Source: Strongylocentrotus droebachiensis
Lineage: Eukaryota; Echinodermata; Echinoidea; Camarodonta; Strongylocentrotidae
Assembly: GCA_035222895.1 (NCBI GenBank)
Contig: JAVYIG010002541.1
Location: 124,001-188,000 of the forward strand
DNA length: 64,000 bases
Reading direction: 5' to 3'
Below, piece by piece: positions 35,331 through 47,700 of this stretch. Numbering within the stretch: the stretch's first letter is position 1; every line of letters starts with the position of its first letter. Under the pieces are notes generated by a model that saw only the letters and a list, made by a program, of their open reading frames with translations, ran no database searches and was not told where the DNA came from. Made by a program: the position numbers and the translations under genes.

Positions 35331-36137
35331 AGTACTTTTAGTAATAATAATAACGATAATGGGTTTTCTTGTATACCACCATGTTTGTCAAACTAAAACG
35401 CTCAACAATTACATTATCACAGCTTTAGCGTTGCAGTTACCCTTTTACTTCACCTTGGTCGGGTGTGGCAATATAGATCAATTTCTTGCCAAAGGACCAT
35501 CGTGCTTAATTTAAATAGTTTTTTAAATTTAAGATGTTTAGGACCTGTTGATTCAAATATGAATGGTTGGATGAGTTCCTTGGGAATTGTCATCTGAAGT
35601 CATCGTTGAAAATCATCTCGAGACATTAACTGGTGATCTTGGGAAGAACGCCATCGAAGAAACACCATTGATGAAACGCCGCTAAAAGACAGGGCTTCCT
35701 TGACTATGCAAGTTTACCACCAATTGGACTGATTCTGCATGTTTGCATTCTTCTAAGTACATTTTGAAAGTGAATGATATAAATTTTGGCACGTTTTCTA
35801 GCTATGTAGATTGAATATTGAAGTGTGCAATAGCATTGGACATCTATTTTTCAGATGTTTCTTTTCTCTGACTTGTTTGATACAATTATGTTTATTTCTC
35901 AGATTTGACCCATCATTTTCGTATTATTTTATTTTCCAAAAGGAAAAGGCAGCAAAAAAAAAACCTAACTGCTTGATCGCCTCGATCGCCCTCTCCCGAT
36001 CTTATACATGTAAACATAATTATGATGCCAAACTTCTCAACTTCGGGATCACAGTACGCCTCGACTTTAGGACAAAGGCCTGCATGGATAACCACTTCAT
36101 CAGCACTTAAATTTTCAATGATAACCAATCAAGCAAT

Positions 36138-38186
36138 ATGGCATCTGCAGATACAAATTTGTTTTCTCTACTTCGCGATGATATAAAGTGTGGCATATGT
36201 TTAGAAGAGCTTAGTAGGCCACGTGCGCTTACTTGCTTACACAGTTTCTGTGAGAAATGTCTGGTGACATATTATAAGGAACAACAGTCTAGCGTTGGAA
36301 AGATCGCATGTCCGTTATGTGACGAAGAGACCATTCTAAACGATGCGGGAATATTAGGCCTGAGGCATGACTTTCGCGCCATGACCCTGATAGAACGACT
36401 GGAGAAAGAGAAACCAAAGCAACAGCAGAAGACGAAGAAAGTGATTAACAAACTTTGTGAGGTTTGCGGTAACATTGATTCAGATTCGGCATCGTCCTTG
36501 TTCAACTGCACCGAGTGCACGCTAGCTTTGTGCATGGCATGTAGTAAGAAGCATAAGCACCGCTGCATTGCAGACATATCAAGCAGAACCCATGTCGCCG
36601 AGATGGATCTGGAGAATAATGATGATCTCGATGGGAGGATCTTTTGTGAGAAACATGGAGGAAAGAAGAGAGAGCTGTTCTGTACGTTTTGTCTCATTCC
36701 AGTCTGTCAGGTGTGTTCTATCAATGACCATCGTCTTCGGGAAAACCATAAGTGTGTAAAGGTTGAAGAATTTGTCCCGATGATGCGCGAGGAAATACAA
36801 TCACGAATGTCAAGACTGGCTCAAGTGTGCAAACAGTGTGAGGCCATTATTCCCATGATTGAGAAAGCCGAACATCTGGCCAAGAAACAGAAAGATGTCC
36901 TTGATAAGCAGATTGAAGAAGATTTTGATGAATACACCCGTTGTGTGAAGGTTAAAAATGAAAAATTCTTCGAATTACGGAATCAAACACTTAGTCAATG
37001 GCAGAAGATAATAGAAGATCGGACAAAAATCATAGAGACAATTCAGTTGAAGGCGGAAGAGACGCTAGATCAGAGTGAGAACTACAGTCTAATTGCTACC
37101 TCATACAAAAGTCTTCTGAAATCCCTTGACAGCCTTCTCTCGAAAGCGCCAGAGAAATACATCCGCAAAACGATCAAGAAAGTCATGGAGGAAAGACAGC
37201 TTCCTTTCACATTGACGGACACCGAGTCTCCAATTGAAGCTAATGTGTTCATTAACCGTGGGGTTTGTGATAGAAAGAGCATCGACATAGGCCTGGGAGG
37301 CGGAGGATACCTGGAGGCCGTGACATTTACTCGTGATGGGAGAGTAGCTATTTTAGCGTCACTCGAAGGACCCTGCACGTCTGCAACCAAAATTGAGTTC
37401 CATAGGCACTTCAGTAACCGATATACTGAATACCGACGTACGCTGTATGAACATCATAGGTATTCAGCCATCCTACAAACTACAGCTTCCTCAAAAGTGG
37501 CTACTCAATTTGGCATAGAGACAAGAATTGACGAGGACTCCATTACGTCTGTATCGGCTTTTGGATCGCTCTCAGACCTAAGGTTCGTGTTGGATGAGGA
37601 TGAAAACTTTCCTGACATACAAGCCCATGGTGATGTATACAATGTCAGGGAATTACCTGGACGCATATCGTACATGGCTACGGACCTTAAAGATAACATT
37701 TACTGCACTGTTCCAAGCTGCAAAATGATATATGTCGTACGTAGCGATGGACCCCAGACCAAATCGATTCACATAGGCAACCTTGAGCCACAGCGCATTG
37801 CAATTTCTCCACGGAGTCCGAACCAGATCATATTCACCCACGATTCAACAAAGATCTCAGTCGTTGACTGGAGTGGAAAGCTTCTAAAGACCATCTACCG
37901 TCCTGAATGGAAAGAAGTTGCCATCGGATGCGACAACAACAATATACTATATGTCCTCTGGAAGATCAAGGCAGGGTTGATAACTTTGCAAAGGTTCTAT
38001 TTGAATGGAGACCCGTTGGATACCCTCTTTCAAGGAGAAGCGCTGCATGGTTGTTCCAGACTTCTCCTAGCCGTATCACCCAGTGGAACTGCAGCTGTTG
38101 TTACCGGCGAGGGCAGTAACTGCAGGGTGACACTTATTTCGACTATGCGTGAATTCACTGGCGACGAAAGTTCCTTGCCTAAATAA
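36138..38186 (+). CDS. TRIM-like RING/B-box E3 ubiquitin ligase, paralogue B (intronless)
   Basis: Single-exon frame of 682 residues, clearly a tandem paralogue of the gene at 27629-29584. The RING cysteines and histidine occupy the same positions (C18 to C61). The two B-boxes and coiled coil align with few substitutions, and the ends are the same (GDESSLPK). The main difference lies at the start of the propeller-like region, where this copy has about 31 extra residues (from LASLEGPC to HHRYSAIL) in place of the short YTRYDVAIL of copy A. Neighbouring residues in this region also differ more than elsewhere, as expected if this surface contacts substrate or ligand. Function is inferred as for paralogue A. 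Confidence 0.88.
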   Translation: MASADTNLFSLLRDDIKCGICLEELSRPRALTCLHSFCEKCLVTYYKEQQSSVGKIACPLCDEETILNDAGILGLRHDFRAMTLIERLEKEKPKQQQKTKKVINKLCEVCGNIDSDSASSLFNCTECTLALCMACSKKHKHRCIADISSRTHVAEMDLENNDDLDGRIFCEKHGGKKRELFCTFCLIPVCQVCSINDHRLRENHKCVKVEEFVPMMREEIQSRMSRLAQVCKQCEAIIPMIEKAEHLAKKQKDVLDKQIEEDFDEYTRCVKVKNEKFFELRNQTLSQWQKIIEDRTKIIETIQLKAEETLDQSENYSLIATSYKSLLKSLDSLLSKAPEKYIRKTIKKVMEERQLPFTLTDTESPIEANVFINRGVCDRKSIDIGLGGGGYLEAVTFTRDGRVAILASLEGPCTSATKIEFHRHFSNRYTEYRRTLYEHHRYSAILQTTASSKVATQFGIETRIDEDSITSVSAFGSLSDLRFVLDEDENFPDIQAHGDVYNVRELPGRISYMATDLKDNIYCTVPSCKMIYVVRSDGPQTKSIHIGNLEPQRIAISPRSPNQIIFTHDSTKISVVDWSGKLLKTIYRPEWKEVAIGCDNNNILYVLWKIKAGLITLQRFYLNGDPLDTLFQGEALHGCSRLLLAVSPSGTAAVVTGEGSNCRVTLISTMREFTGDESSLPK

Positions 38187-38398
38187 TTAGGTACATCATT
38201 TAAGACATGAAGGCCTACACTCATCTGCTGCCATGTGCATTACGTAGGCCTACGTACACTGGACGTGGTGGAATTACTCAATATTGTGTGTGCAAAGCTC
38301 GCACGCAGCAAAACTCGTGTATGTGTTACAAAACATTTTTTACATTATGGAATGATTGAACCTGGAGTAGCACATTACATTGTAGATGGACTTAAAAC

Positions 38399-38404
38399 AA
38401 TAAA
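38399..38404 (+). terminator. AATAAA polyadenylation signal of TRIM paralogue B
   Basis: AATAAA about 210 bp after the stop codon in the same AACAATAAACAATATTG context as paralogue A. Confidence 0.55.
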
Positions 38405-38479
38405 CAATATTGTATTAGGAAACTGCAGTCATGATGTATTAAAGAAATGGTGGTGGTGGTTATTTTACCTGACTGCTAA

Positions 38480-38660
38480 GAAAGCATAAATGCTTGTTAG
38501 TAAGCAACCAGACAGCCGACGGCTTTAGGTCCTCTCCGATGGACCTGGTAATGAGGATTAATGCCTTACCAAAGGGCACTAGCGCATCGACTTGGTTTCG
38601 AACCCGGGTCACCGGATTACGAAACCACTGCTCTATCGACTGAGCTATCGCGCCTTTTAC
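38480..38660 (-). mobile_element. tRNA-derived SINE (minus orientation)
   Basis: The inverted head reads GGCGCGATAGCTCAGTCGAT (box A) and GGGTTCGAAACC (box B). The body shares ATTAATGCCTTACCAAAGG with other SINEs. Present only in duplication unit 2, so it arrived after the duplication or was lost from unit 1. Not a functional tRNA gene. Confidence 0.6.
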
Positions 38661-40763
38661 AAACGAGAACAAAATGTTGATAACACAGAAAACTCTTCCT
38701 GGCACCCTCTAGTTGAAAAACGGATACCACGACTTTCAAATGGTGAAAAGAAGATATGTCAGAGTCATGCCAAATATATGTATGTAAATGTGAAAGTATT
38801 TTTTCAATTGAATTATATTCGTTATTATCAAGATTTTACTATCAATTCTCCATCAGTGGTGCCTACGTTAGTCTTTATTATTAAACATGTAAAACTTTGT
38901 TATTGGTATGGACTTTTGCGATTGATAAGGGATGATGTGGAAATTATGACAGTTTTAACTGAACATCTACGCCAAATACATGTTTGTACATAATTTATCG
39001 TAATCCCACAAGGTCTGTAGTAGACATTCATGTTTCTATATAGACTTAGAACAATCTCGTTTTACAGTTATGAAAATATAATGTTTTTACAATATATTTC
39101 GTAGCCCCGATTCACTTGATAATGCTATGATAAGTGTTAGTGCTAATATGAATGACTTTTACCACATTTAACATTCGATTGGAAAACTTAATATTATTTG
39201 AGACTGTTGGTCGATGTATCTCTGCCTGAACAAATATGCCTTATATGAATGTTCATTGGATAATCGTGAACATGTTGTTGTTGTTGTTGTTGTTTAATTT
39301 AGGCAAGTCGGTCAGTTTATGACCATTATTGCCGAATACGAAAAAAACTAAGTTTTGAATTCAAATTTGTGAAAAGTAATCATAATTTGGTATTGTTGTA
39401 AACGTAATAATACCAATACATTTTGGTGCATGAAAAGAAACCAAACAACAACAACCAAACCAGAAATTGAAATGGCTAGCTATTATGTCCACATATTACG
39501 TGTTCTGTCCGAAATATATTTTTGAAAATGAGTAGACTGAGATAAGACCGACCTGCGCATGTGTACATAATTGAAATATGTTATATAATGTTTGCGATAT
39601 ACATATGGACTACTTTTCCCCGATACTATTGAACATATTTATTATGAGTATGTTAAGGATGTAAATTCATTAATACCAAATATTCTGATGCATGTCAGTG
39701 TTACACTTTAAAAGGCAGACGATCCCTATCAGAATATGACGTATATGCATTGTTATTCATCATATGCTTGGAAGTACAGGTACATTCTATTCTACATTCA
39801 TTTTCTTCTCTTTGGTTCAATTCAATTCAATTCAAATTTATTGGTCCAAAAGGAAATTCTTTTCGCTTACATGCATTGTTCCTATAGTGATACTATTTAA
39901 TTTAGGATGTGTTCCTGAAACAAGTTTATGCTTATTGTGATTGTTTTAAAATTGTTGAAAATGGTTTGTCATTATGTATACATTACCTGAAAATGTCGTT
40001 AACATGAAACACGAAGAAATAAGAGAAAATATTGATAAGTTAAATTTTGTTATTATGATCTTTTGTATTGTTCTCATCATGCCTATTGGACGAAATAATG
40101 GTTACATGTAATTTTCATGCAAGCTCATAATTCCAAAAGTTCTTTGTTCAGAAAATTGTTTATTTTGAAGGTCCGTGGTGAATAATTCCGAAGGTTCTCC
40201 ATTCCGCAAATGGCATTTATCCTTGTGCCGTGTTTCATTTTTTTTTCCGGAATAACGGACCCTATTTGACTGTTGGAACTATGAAGTATAATCATTACAA
40301 CCCCCTCCCCCGTTTGGTAAATTTGTGTTTCGTACATGGATGTACGAACCTTAGTCATTATAAACCTTACGATAATCGAACCTAGTGCGACAAAATGAGT
40401 GTCGTCCAGAAGTATGCATGCCAGTATATCAAGAAAACTGTTTTAACAAAACCAGTTTAATCGACCATGTGATATATTTTCCTACTTTTTTTAATTAAAT
40501 ATGCATAATAAATGAATGCTTTAATACAGCCACAACAATACCACATGGCATCATTATTTATTTCATTTACTTGGAAAATGTCATTGATATATCATTACAA
40601 GGCATCGTTGATAAAAGACATTGAACTTTGTGTAGTTTAATAACCTTGTGTATTACACGTAATTTGACGGAACTATTAAAAAAAAAAGTTATACATATAA
40701 CATTGTAAAAATTCTTCATTGAGCGTAAATGATTATACACGAAGAACGTTGGGAGGGTCTCCA

Positions 40764-41420
40764 TCAGCCCTTCTCAACTGGCGGCGCGCGCGCCACTTGT
40801 GGCGCGCGCGGTCAGGCGGAGTGGCGCGCGACTGTTGCAACAACAAACAAAAAACAGAAAGAAAGAAAGAAAATATATAGGCCTATTTTAGAATTAAATA
40901 CTCAGCTAAATCAAGAAGTCGCAGTCGAATTTGAGCCCCAAATGCCTGCTTAACAAACAGGAAGAAAGGGGAATTTATCGTTTTTTACCATTTTATACGA
41001 CTCTAAACCTAATCCCTGATCGAACAACAGTTAGCTTACGATGGGCTACCAATTTTAACATTGCCAATCTCTGAAAACATCTTGTTTTCTTGTTTGATTT
41101 TCACTGTATTTTGACATTTCCCGTGTTTATTGCACTAAAAAAAACTACATATGAATTTACCTCCAGTGTAATTGTACCAGGGAATTGTACTAATTTTTTC
41201 ACATCAATATGAAATTAGGATTAATTGATTAATAAAATGGTGTTAAAAATGCCCCGTTTGGGCCTTTAGAAAGCCCTAAAATCCACCAGCTTCAGAGAGC
41301 TTCGTCCCCTGCTACCCCACGTTGGGGCTTCGCCCCTCGACCCCATCCTTTTTCGCATCGGTCGCTACGCTCCCTTGCAGCACATTCAAACATACAGGGT
41401 GGCACTTCAACTACAAATAA
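40764..41420. mobile_element. Possible hAT-type relic (CAGCCCTTCTCAACTGG end)
   Basis: Starts CAGCCCTTCTCAACTGGCGG followed by CG-rich GGCGCGCGCGCCACTTGTGG, like hAT termini. The other end was not located. Contains GGGGCTTCGCCCCTCGACCC near 41330. Confidence 0.4.
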
Positions 41421-41439
41421 TTTTTGTTTTGGCACTTCT

Positions 41440-42365
41440 ACTAAACTAGTTAAAGATAAAGTTGAGTTCTGGTCATCTGATTGCCTTGTAAAAGAAAAGG
41501 TGTGGAATGGATCAGAAAAAGTTGATCATGCAGCATGTAAGTATTAGTGTGTACTGCAAAGTTCTGGAGTCATCAAAATCATAATAAATTTGACCCAGTC
41601 TTGGTAAAGTAACAAGCACTTTACATAGAAAGATGTATATGGGACTACATAAATGGTGTCAGGGCTACTAACCTTGATTTACTTATCTCTCTATGCTCAT
41701 TACTCAGCCAGTAAACATTTTCTACCAAAATTGTTTGGCAAATGACATTTATTTGAAATCTTGAACATTCAGTTTCAGTTTCGTTTGATTCTGTGAGAAT
41801 TCATTTTCTTTTTTTTTTACCAGAACTCACCTTTAGCTTTCACTTTGAATGGAGCTTTCAACTTCAAGTACATGATCTTCTAATTTCCTTCTGTTACGCT
41901 CACCATTTCTCTGCAGAGTAGAATATTGGTATATAAGCATCATGATACAACGGCACACACTGAATGAATATTAAACAATTTGTTTTCCAGTATTTAAAGG
42001 TAAAGACCAGTAATGGTCATGCGATTGCATTGTGAAAGAAACGTTGTGGAATCGATCAGAAAAGGTTGATCATCTAGCATCTAGCATCTGCAAGGTTCTG
42101 GAATCATCAAAATGATAAGAAATTTGGCCCATTCTTCGTAAAGTTACAAGCACTATACACAGAAAGATGTATATGGGACTACCCTATCTCTCTCACCAGA
42201 CCATGAGAGAGATAAATTTACCAAATATATGAATTAGTAGGCGGTTTCCCGGCAAATGTTTTATCATCATGTATTAGTCAAAACATATTCTTTCACATGA
42301 TTGGTAATGAGAGCTTCCATTTCATTTTTTGAAATTGGGGCGTTGCCAATACTGGTCTTTACCTT
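41440..42365. repeat. Two copies of a repeat also present in PBK intron 4
   Basis: 41445-41650 and 42005-42190 both match 10590-10860 (GATTGCATTGTGAAAGAAAC, TGATCATCTAGCAT, GTTCTGGAATCATCAAAA). No coding function. Confidence 0.6.
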
Positions 42366-42460
42366 TAAAACAAAACTAGAATGGTTTATAAAGCGTTGAA
42401 ATAAAATGATGAAAATGTTTGTGTACATACATTTTTTCTTAATAAATGAATGTTCCTGAA

Positions 42461-43153
42461 GGCCCGGTCACACAGAGGGGACGCATGTGGACCGCACGGC
42501 CAGCGCATTGAAAATTTGCAATTTTGGCCAGTGCGTTGTCGTGCGCCCAACTTTTGTCGTAGCTACAGCGAGCTGACACCAAATGCATAGCGTGTTGCTA
42601 GCGTGCTGAGCGCATCAGGGCGCATACAGTGCGCATACAGACCGTACCCAGAGCGCACATGATAACAACTTCCACGAATGCACAGCGTGTTGCTATAGCG
42701 CGCTGGACGAATGGTCCACGCATGCACCGCGTTCTACGACGCACGGCCAGCGCATTGGAAATCGGAAAAGGCCGTGTGCCTAACTTTTGTCATGATTTCG
42801 GAAAAGCTAGCGAGCTGACACAAAATGCACAGCGTGTAGCTAGCGCGCTGTGCGTATACAGGGCGTGTGCTCCGCGTATGTCTGGCGCTGGTCTAGCGCG
42901 ATCAACGCACGTTTGGCGTGCCTTTGGCGTGTACATTCATGCGTCGAGCTCCGCTCACACTTTTGAGCATGCTCAAAAAATCCCGACGCACACAGCGAAT
43001 GACGACGAATGCATAACGTGGGTCCAGCGCGCTCGACGAACGAGTAACGAGTGATGACGCACGCCTAGCGAACGACAACGCACTGGCCAACATTGCAAAT
43101 TTTCCATGCGCCGGCCGTGCGTCCCCCATGCGTCCCCTCTGTGTGACCGGGCC
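42461..43153. mobile_element. GC-rich 0.69-kb foldback element
   Basis: Ends GGCCCGGTCACACAGAGGGG mirrored by CCCCTCTGTGTGACCGGGCC; the mirrored ends extend to about 100 bp. TTAA follows on the right and TGAA precedes on the left, compatible with a decayed TTAA target duplication. The interior is packed with GCGCAT, GCGTGC and CAGCGCGCT motifs. Confidence 0.7.
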
Positions 43154-43289
43154 TTAAGAAGGAAGAACAGTTGTGATGAAGAATTGTACAGAAACAGCAA
43201 GCTATATTCAGTTGCATTATTTTCTTGTATTAATTCTAATGAATAAACGAAACTGAATTTTAAATCTTGAGCATGATTGTTTTATTATT

Positions 43290-43690
43290 CAAGTTCAAGT
43301 TCAAGTTCAAATAAGGTTTTATTCATTACTTGTCAACAAGTCCGAAGACTAAAAATGCAAGTTTACATCAATATAAAAAGCATTCAAAAACATATTTACA
43401 TATATATATAAAGATAACATAGCAAATGAGGACAAAAATGACAATGAATACATTTTTAAAACAAAACATTAAAGTAGTAACAAGAACAAAAAAGAAAAAA
43501 GATAATGCTAGCAAAAATGAATAAATGTTTACATCAAAACAAATAAAATGTATACAGATACGTGAATTTAATTAACTGTAACATTGGGAAAATTGTAATA
43601 AAATGCAATACAAATTCCATTCAGAAGGTATAGTGAGTATTAAAAAGTATTAAAAAGTATTAAAAAGTATTACAATTGGAGTCTTGTCAG
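43290..43690 (-). repeat. 3' UTR-like retrotransposon remnant
   Basis: TTCAAGTTCAAGTTCAAG repeats then AAGGTTTTATTCATTACTTG and A-rich DNA resemble the 3' end of a non-LTR element in minus orientation (compare 18328 and 39815). (TATTAAAAAG)n near 43640. Weak. Confidence 0.35.
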
Positions 43691-43719
43691 TGTGCTAATA
43701 CATTATAATGTATAAACTG

Positions 43720-44008
43720 AATTGCAGAGACATACAGTTAACAACCGCACACCCGCACACAATGTGTGCACATTTTCCACTCCCTGGGGAGAATTCCAGC
43801 CAGTCGCCATTTTACAAGCGCACACTTTGCTCGTCCTACCACATGAACTTTCGCATCCTACCGGGTACCCATTTAACACCTGGGTGGAGAGTAGCAAGTG
43901 CAGGTAAATATCTTGCCAAAGGATATTAGTGCCGTGTCGGGATTCGAACCCTCGACCTTCGCATCTACAGTCAAGCGCCTTAAACCACTCGACCACGACA
44001 CTCCCACA
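43720..44008 (-). mobile_element. tRNA-derived SINE (minus orientation)
   Basis: Contains TGTGCACATTTTCCACTCCC, GGGTACCCATTTAACACCTG, GGGATTCGAACCCTCGACCT (box B inverted) and AACCACTCGACCACGACAC (box A inverted). Best-preserved SINE in the window. Confidence 0.65.
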
Positions 44009-44255
44009 GCTTTCATAATGATAGATCATAGATACATGTACTTTTCAAGCCGCATAAAGACTCCTCAAATCTCCTCATTTCTTCATGATATATTATGTAG
44101 ACTTTTTAGGATGTTTTCAGAAAAGGGTGGATACTTTCTTGTCAAGTTTTGAATGGGGTATATATTTTATGAACTCTGTAGACATCTAGATTTTAAGCTA
44201 TATTTCAACCTGTGATTGTGTCGTTGCAACTGTATGCATACATTTACAAAAATTA

Positions 44256-44530
44256 TGAAAGTCTAAACTGACTCAGTGAATCCATCATTTTCAAATGAAA
44301 TTGAAAGAAAAAAGGGTTTTTGACAATTTAAGGGACCATATGGTATTCAATGTCACAAAATGAATTTTTAGATTGGATTCCGAAGGACATATGAAAGTCC
44401 ATTCTGACTCGGTGAATCAATCATTTTGAAAGGAAATTGAAAAAAAAAGGGTTATGGAATATCAAAGGGACCATACGGTATTTAATGTCACAAAATGAAT
44501 ATTCAGATTGGATTCCGAAGGACATATGAA
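44256..44530 (+). repeat. Tandem ~130-bp duplication upstream of the CAP gene
   Basis: Two direct copies, each with ATGAAAGTC ... GACTC(A/G)GTGAATC, AGGGACCATA(T/C)GGTATT and GATTGGATTCCGAAGGACAT, end about 180 bp before the CAP start codon. Confidence 0.75.
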
Positions 44531-44624
44531 AGTCATCATCAAGCACTATCACGCATATTATCAATTAATCTTCCGAATTTGAAATTGCCTTTCTCCGGGA
44601 CCGAGAGTAGGTAACCAGCCCTAA

Positions 44625-44630
44625 TATAAA
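44625..44630 (+). promoter_or_regulatory. TATA box of the CAP-domain gene
   Basis: TATAAA lies 83 bp upstream of the CAP gene ATG. A start site about 30 bp downstream would leave a short 5' UTR of about 50 nt, which is a plausible promoter layout. Confidence 0.5.
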
Positions 44631-44707
44631 CGTCAGCATCCCAAGAGCTGTTTCATATTATCTGAGCAGTGTCTACCTATACCTACACACCACACCACAT
44701 CATCATC

Positions 44708-47700
44708 ATGATCTGTGCATTGAGTCTCGTGCTTGTTTTGGCAGTCTTACAGGGTGGTAATGGACTCACCCACGATGAGAAATCACAAATCCTGGCTCAA
44801 CATAACCAGTACCGTAGTGAGGTACAACCACCTGCTGCAAACATGTTAGCTCTGGTAAGTTTTTATATATACGATACTTGCTGATCTTGCGACACCTGCA
44901 CTTGCTCTTGCGAAACTGGCTCCAAGGCAATTTCCTACACTGACCAAATTCGTAACATTGGACCAACATTACACCAACTAACTAACACGAAGTGTTTATC
45001 GTCTCCACCCGCCTCCTTTTCGGCCGCTGCCTCCTTTTATCTTTTGTTCATTTCACTATTTACTATTTAAAGCCACACAAAAAAAATCAACAAAAAAAAA
45101 AAGCCATAACAAATATTTGTTTAAACAGCCTGGGATATACATTTTGTTTAAATAGCTTCTAAAGTAAAAACAAATCATTTGTTTTGTCATACATTTCATC
45201 AGCATACTCACATAGCACAATATATGTGAATAAATAGGCTTGGCCAGCTATAATTAGCATGGCAGCCGTCTTGGGAAAAATTGCAATGTAGTAAATAGTA
45301 ATGTCATGCCTCCTCCTTTTGTTTAGATGTCCTGACGAGAAACACATTATTTTTCATATTTGGCCTTATATCTAACCCTAACCATTTTCAAGATTTGCGG
45401 AGAAAGGCACAAACAAATTTGTTAAAATTAATAATAATGATAATAATAATAATAACAATAATAATACAAACATGTACTATTATCATTATTATCATTATCA
45501 TTATTTTGTATCATGCAGAGAGGCCTTATCAGCAAGAATGTTGTTATTCCCTACATAGGACCCTATATAGTTATTTTAACCCCAGCAATTCTCGCTACCC
45601 CAAATAGCGATTCTGCCGAGATCCGGGGAAAATCCTGAAAACGCGCATTGCATTATGGGATAGCTTTTCGACATTACAGCTTCCTGTGCAGGCGCTATAT
45701 TACTAGGCGCGATAGCGCAAACGTAAAACACAACGTGTATGCACCGAATATGTCGTCTGCTCGGTCTTGTTTTTTTTTCGCAAATATTTCAACGTTTATT
45801 TGAACATTCATTCGTTGTTTTTTGCGTCTTTTGACATCAGTGACGATGGTTTTCTTTTGTGAGGCTGCACAGTGCTGGGCTCATGATTCCAAGCGTAAGA
45901 ACCCTGATTTTAGCGTGCGTGAAAACTCTGCACAGCGGGATGGGACTCTATACCGGAAGTTGTAGTGACGACCCGAGAGAGTGAAAATTACCTCGTCTCG
46001 CGAATTTCGAGATTTTCGTACCTATTTAGGGTAGCGAGAATTGCCAAGTACCCATTACATTATAATACTTACGGTTGGATAGCCCTGCTCAGCAACAACG
46101 ACATGTTATCGCTGGTTTTCAGAGGGGTCCACAGCAACGCATAGTACACAATATACGAACAGTAAAATAAAATTAAACCAATTTAAACAATATCAAAGAA
46201 ACACAAAAGGAGACAGGCAATAAAGATAATCGGGGAGGGTGGATGTCGGTTTAAGAAATGGCTATATGATATTAATAAGGATAGTGCTTGTTAATCTCCG
46301 ACTCTATAGGGCAGAAATTTTCGATTTAAATATATTGACACTGGTAGAAGATTTAACATTATAGGAACAGCATTAAACGCCTTTGCATAAATATATATTT
46401 GAATAACCTTTTCAAAGATTTTGTTGGTGGCTTTGGTAATCGTATATTTATTTCCGAAGCGGGAAGGATAGGGGTGAGTTACAGGCTCAAATTATTTTTT
46501 CTAAATAGGCAGGGATTAAGTCATTCAATATTGTATATGTTATAACAACAGAGTGATCATGTCTTCTTTTTACTAAGAATCGCCAGTCTATTAAGGCGTT
46601 TGTAACTCAAGAACCAAAACATGGGATTCAGGTTTTATTCTTAATATTCTGTGATATTTGTAGTTTATCCGTATATTTCTTGAAAGCTGAGTTATAAAAT
46701 AATATCAACATAATCAGATTGAGAAAGAATAAGTGATTATTTTGTAAATTAATTTAAAAACAAACTCACTTAACGAACGTCTTGATCTTCTAAGACAGCT
46801 TACCATTTTCCCAATCTTTTTCAAAATAGTTTCAATATGCAACTCCCTATTTCAATTTTCATCACATATCAAACTAAGGTACTTAAAATGCCAAACTTGA
46901 TTTTAAGGAGTGTTATGTAAGGAAACTCTTTATACAGCTTGCTTTGACATCATTATGGTTGCTTCCTAAAAGGATACAATACAATTTTCTGACAATTGCA
47001 CTTAAAGGTACTATGTCCCATTTGCAGGCCAACAAAAAGAGAAAAGTTTAAATTCCAACGGCATTTGAAAGATAATACTAATTTAGAACTTCCCTAAAAA
47101 GGGGGGCTTGAAAATGTCTTTAAATGGGAAAATAATAATAATAATAATAATATTTAGCTTTTATATAGCGCTTAATACAAATGTCGCTAAGCGTTTTACA
47201 AATATACTATTACCCCGGTCATTGGATTCAGTGCTTGCTCGCACACACTGTGACCACAATCTCCACTCCCTGGAGCTTAAAAAAAAATTGTTTGACCAAC
47301 AATGACGGTCCCATATATTAGTTGTCGAATCGACTTAAGAGCTATAGAGCCAGTAAGTAATAGTCTGATTTTTTCAGACCATTGTACCGAATGGTCATAC
47401 GTTGTATGCTGCGCAAAGATTCAATCAGTTTAATTTTGGCCATTACAAGAAGTGGGTTATTGATATAGACAAATGCTCATGTACCCATTACAGCTCATTT
47501 TATGTATGGTATTAATAGGTATAGCACACCAAAAATAATTACAACAAACACATGTTATTTGATGGTTGCAAATGATCAACTTTATGAAAGCTTCAAAAAA
47601 CAAAAAACAGAATTGAAATCGGTCAATGTGTTGTGATTTTATACCATTTTTTGGATATCGCAAAATTACCTAAAAACCTGCCAGAAATGGTCAAATTGGT

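Larger units (their letters stand above)
35340..40760 (+). repeat. Segmental duplication unit 2 (carries TRIM paralogue B)
   Basis: Partner of 25655-34620; here the SINE at 35353-35510 is uninterrupted. Ends at GAACGTTGGGAGGGTCT, directly before a CAGCCCTTCTCAA hAT-like end. Confidence 0.8.

Noticed and set aside
38575-38655. Functional tRNA gene on the minus strand
   Set aside because: tRNA-like head followed by SINE body sequence shared with other loci; the anticodon stem is imperfect.
32200-38993. Short conserved frame GLLRLI.DDVEIMTV in both duplication units
   Set aside because: One unit has a length change that shifts the frame, and the similarity is explained by the segmental duplication.
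42629-43054. 141-residue Arg/Ala-rich frame
   Set aside because: Lies inside the GC-rich foldback and reflects its motif repeats.
44669-44707. Upstream start for the CAP gene
   Set aside because: The codon is GTG, and the ATG at 44708 begins a proper signal peptide.
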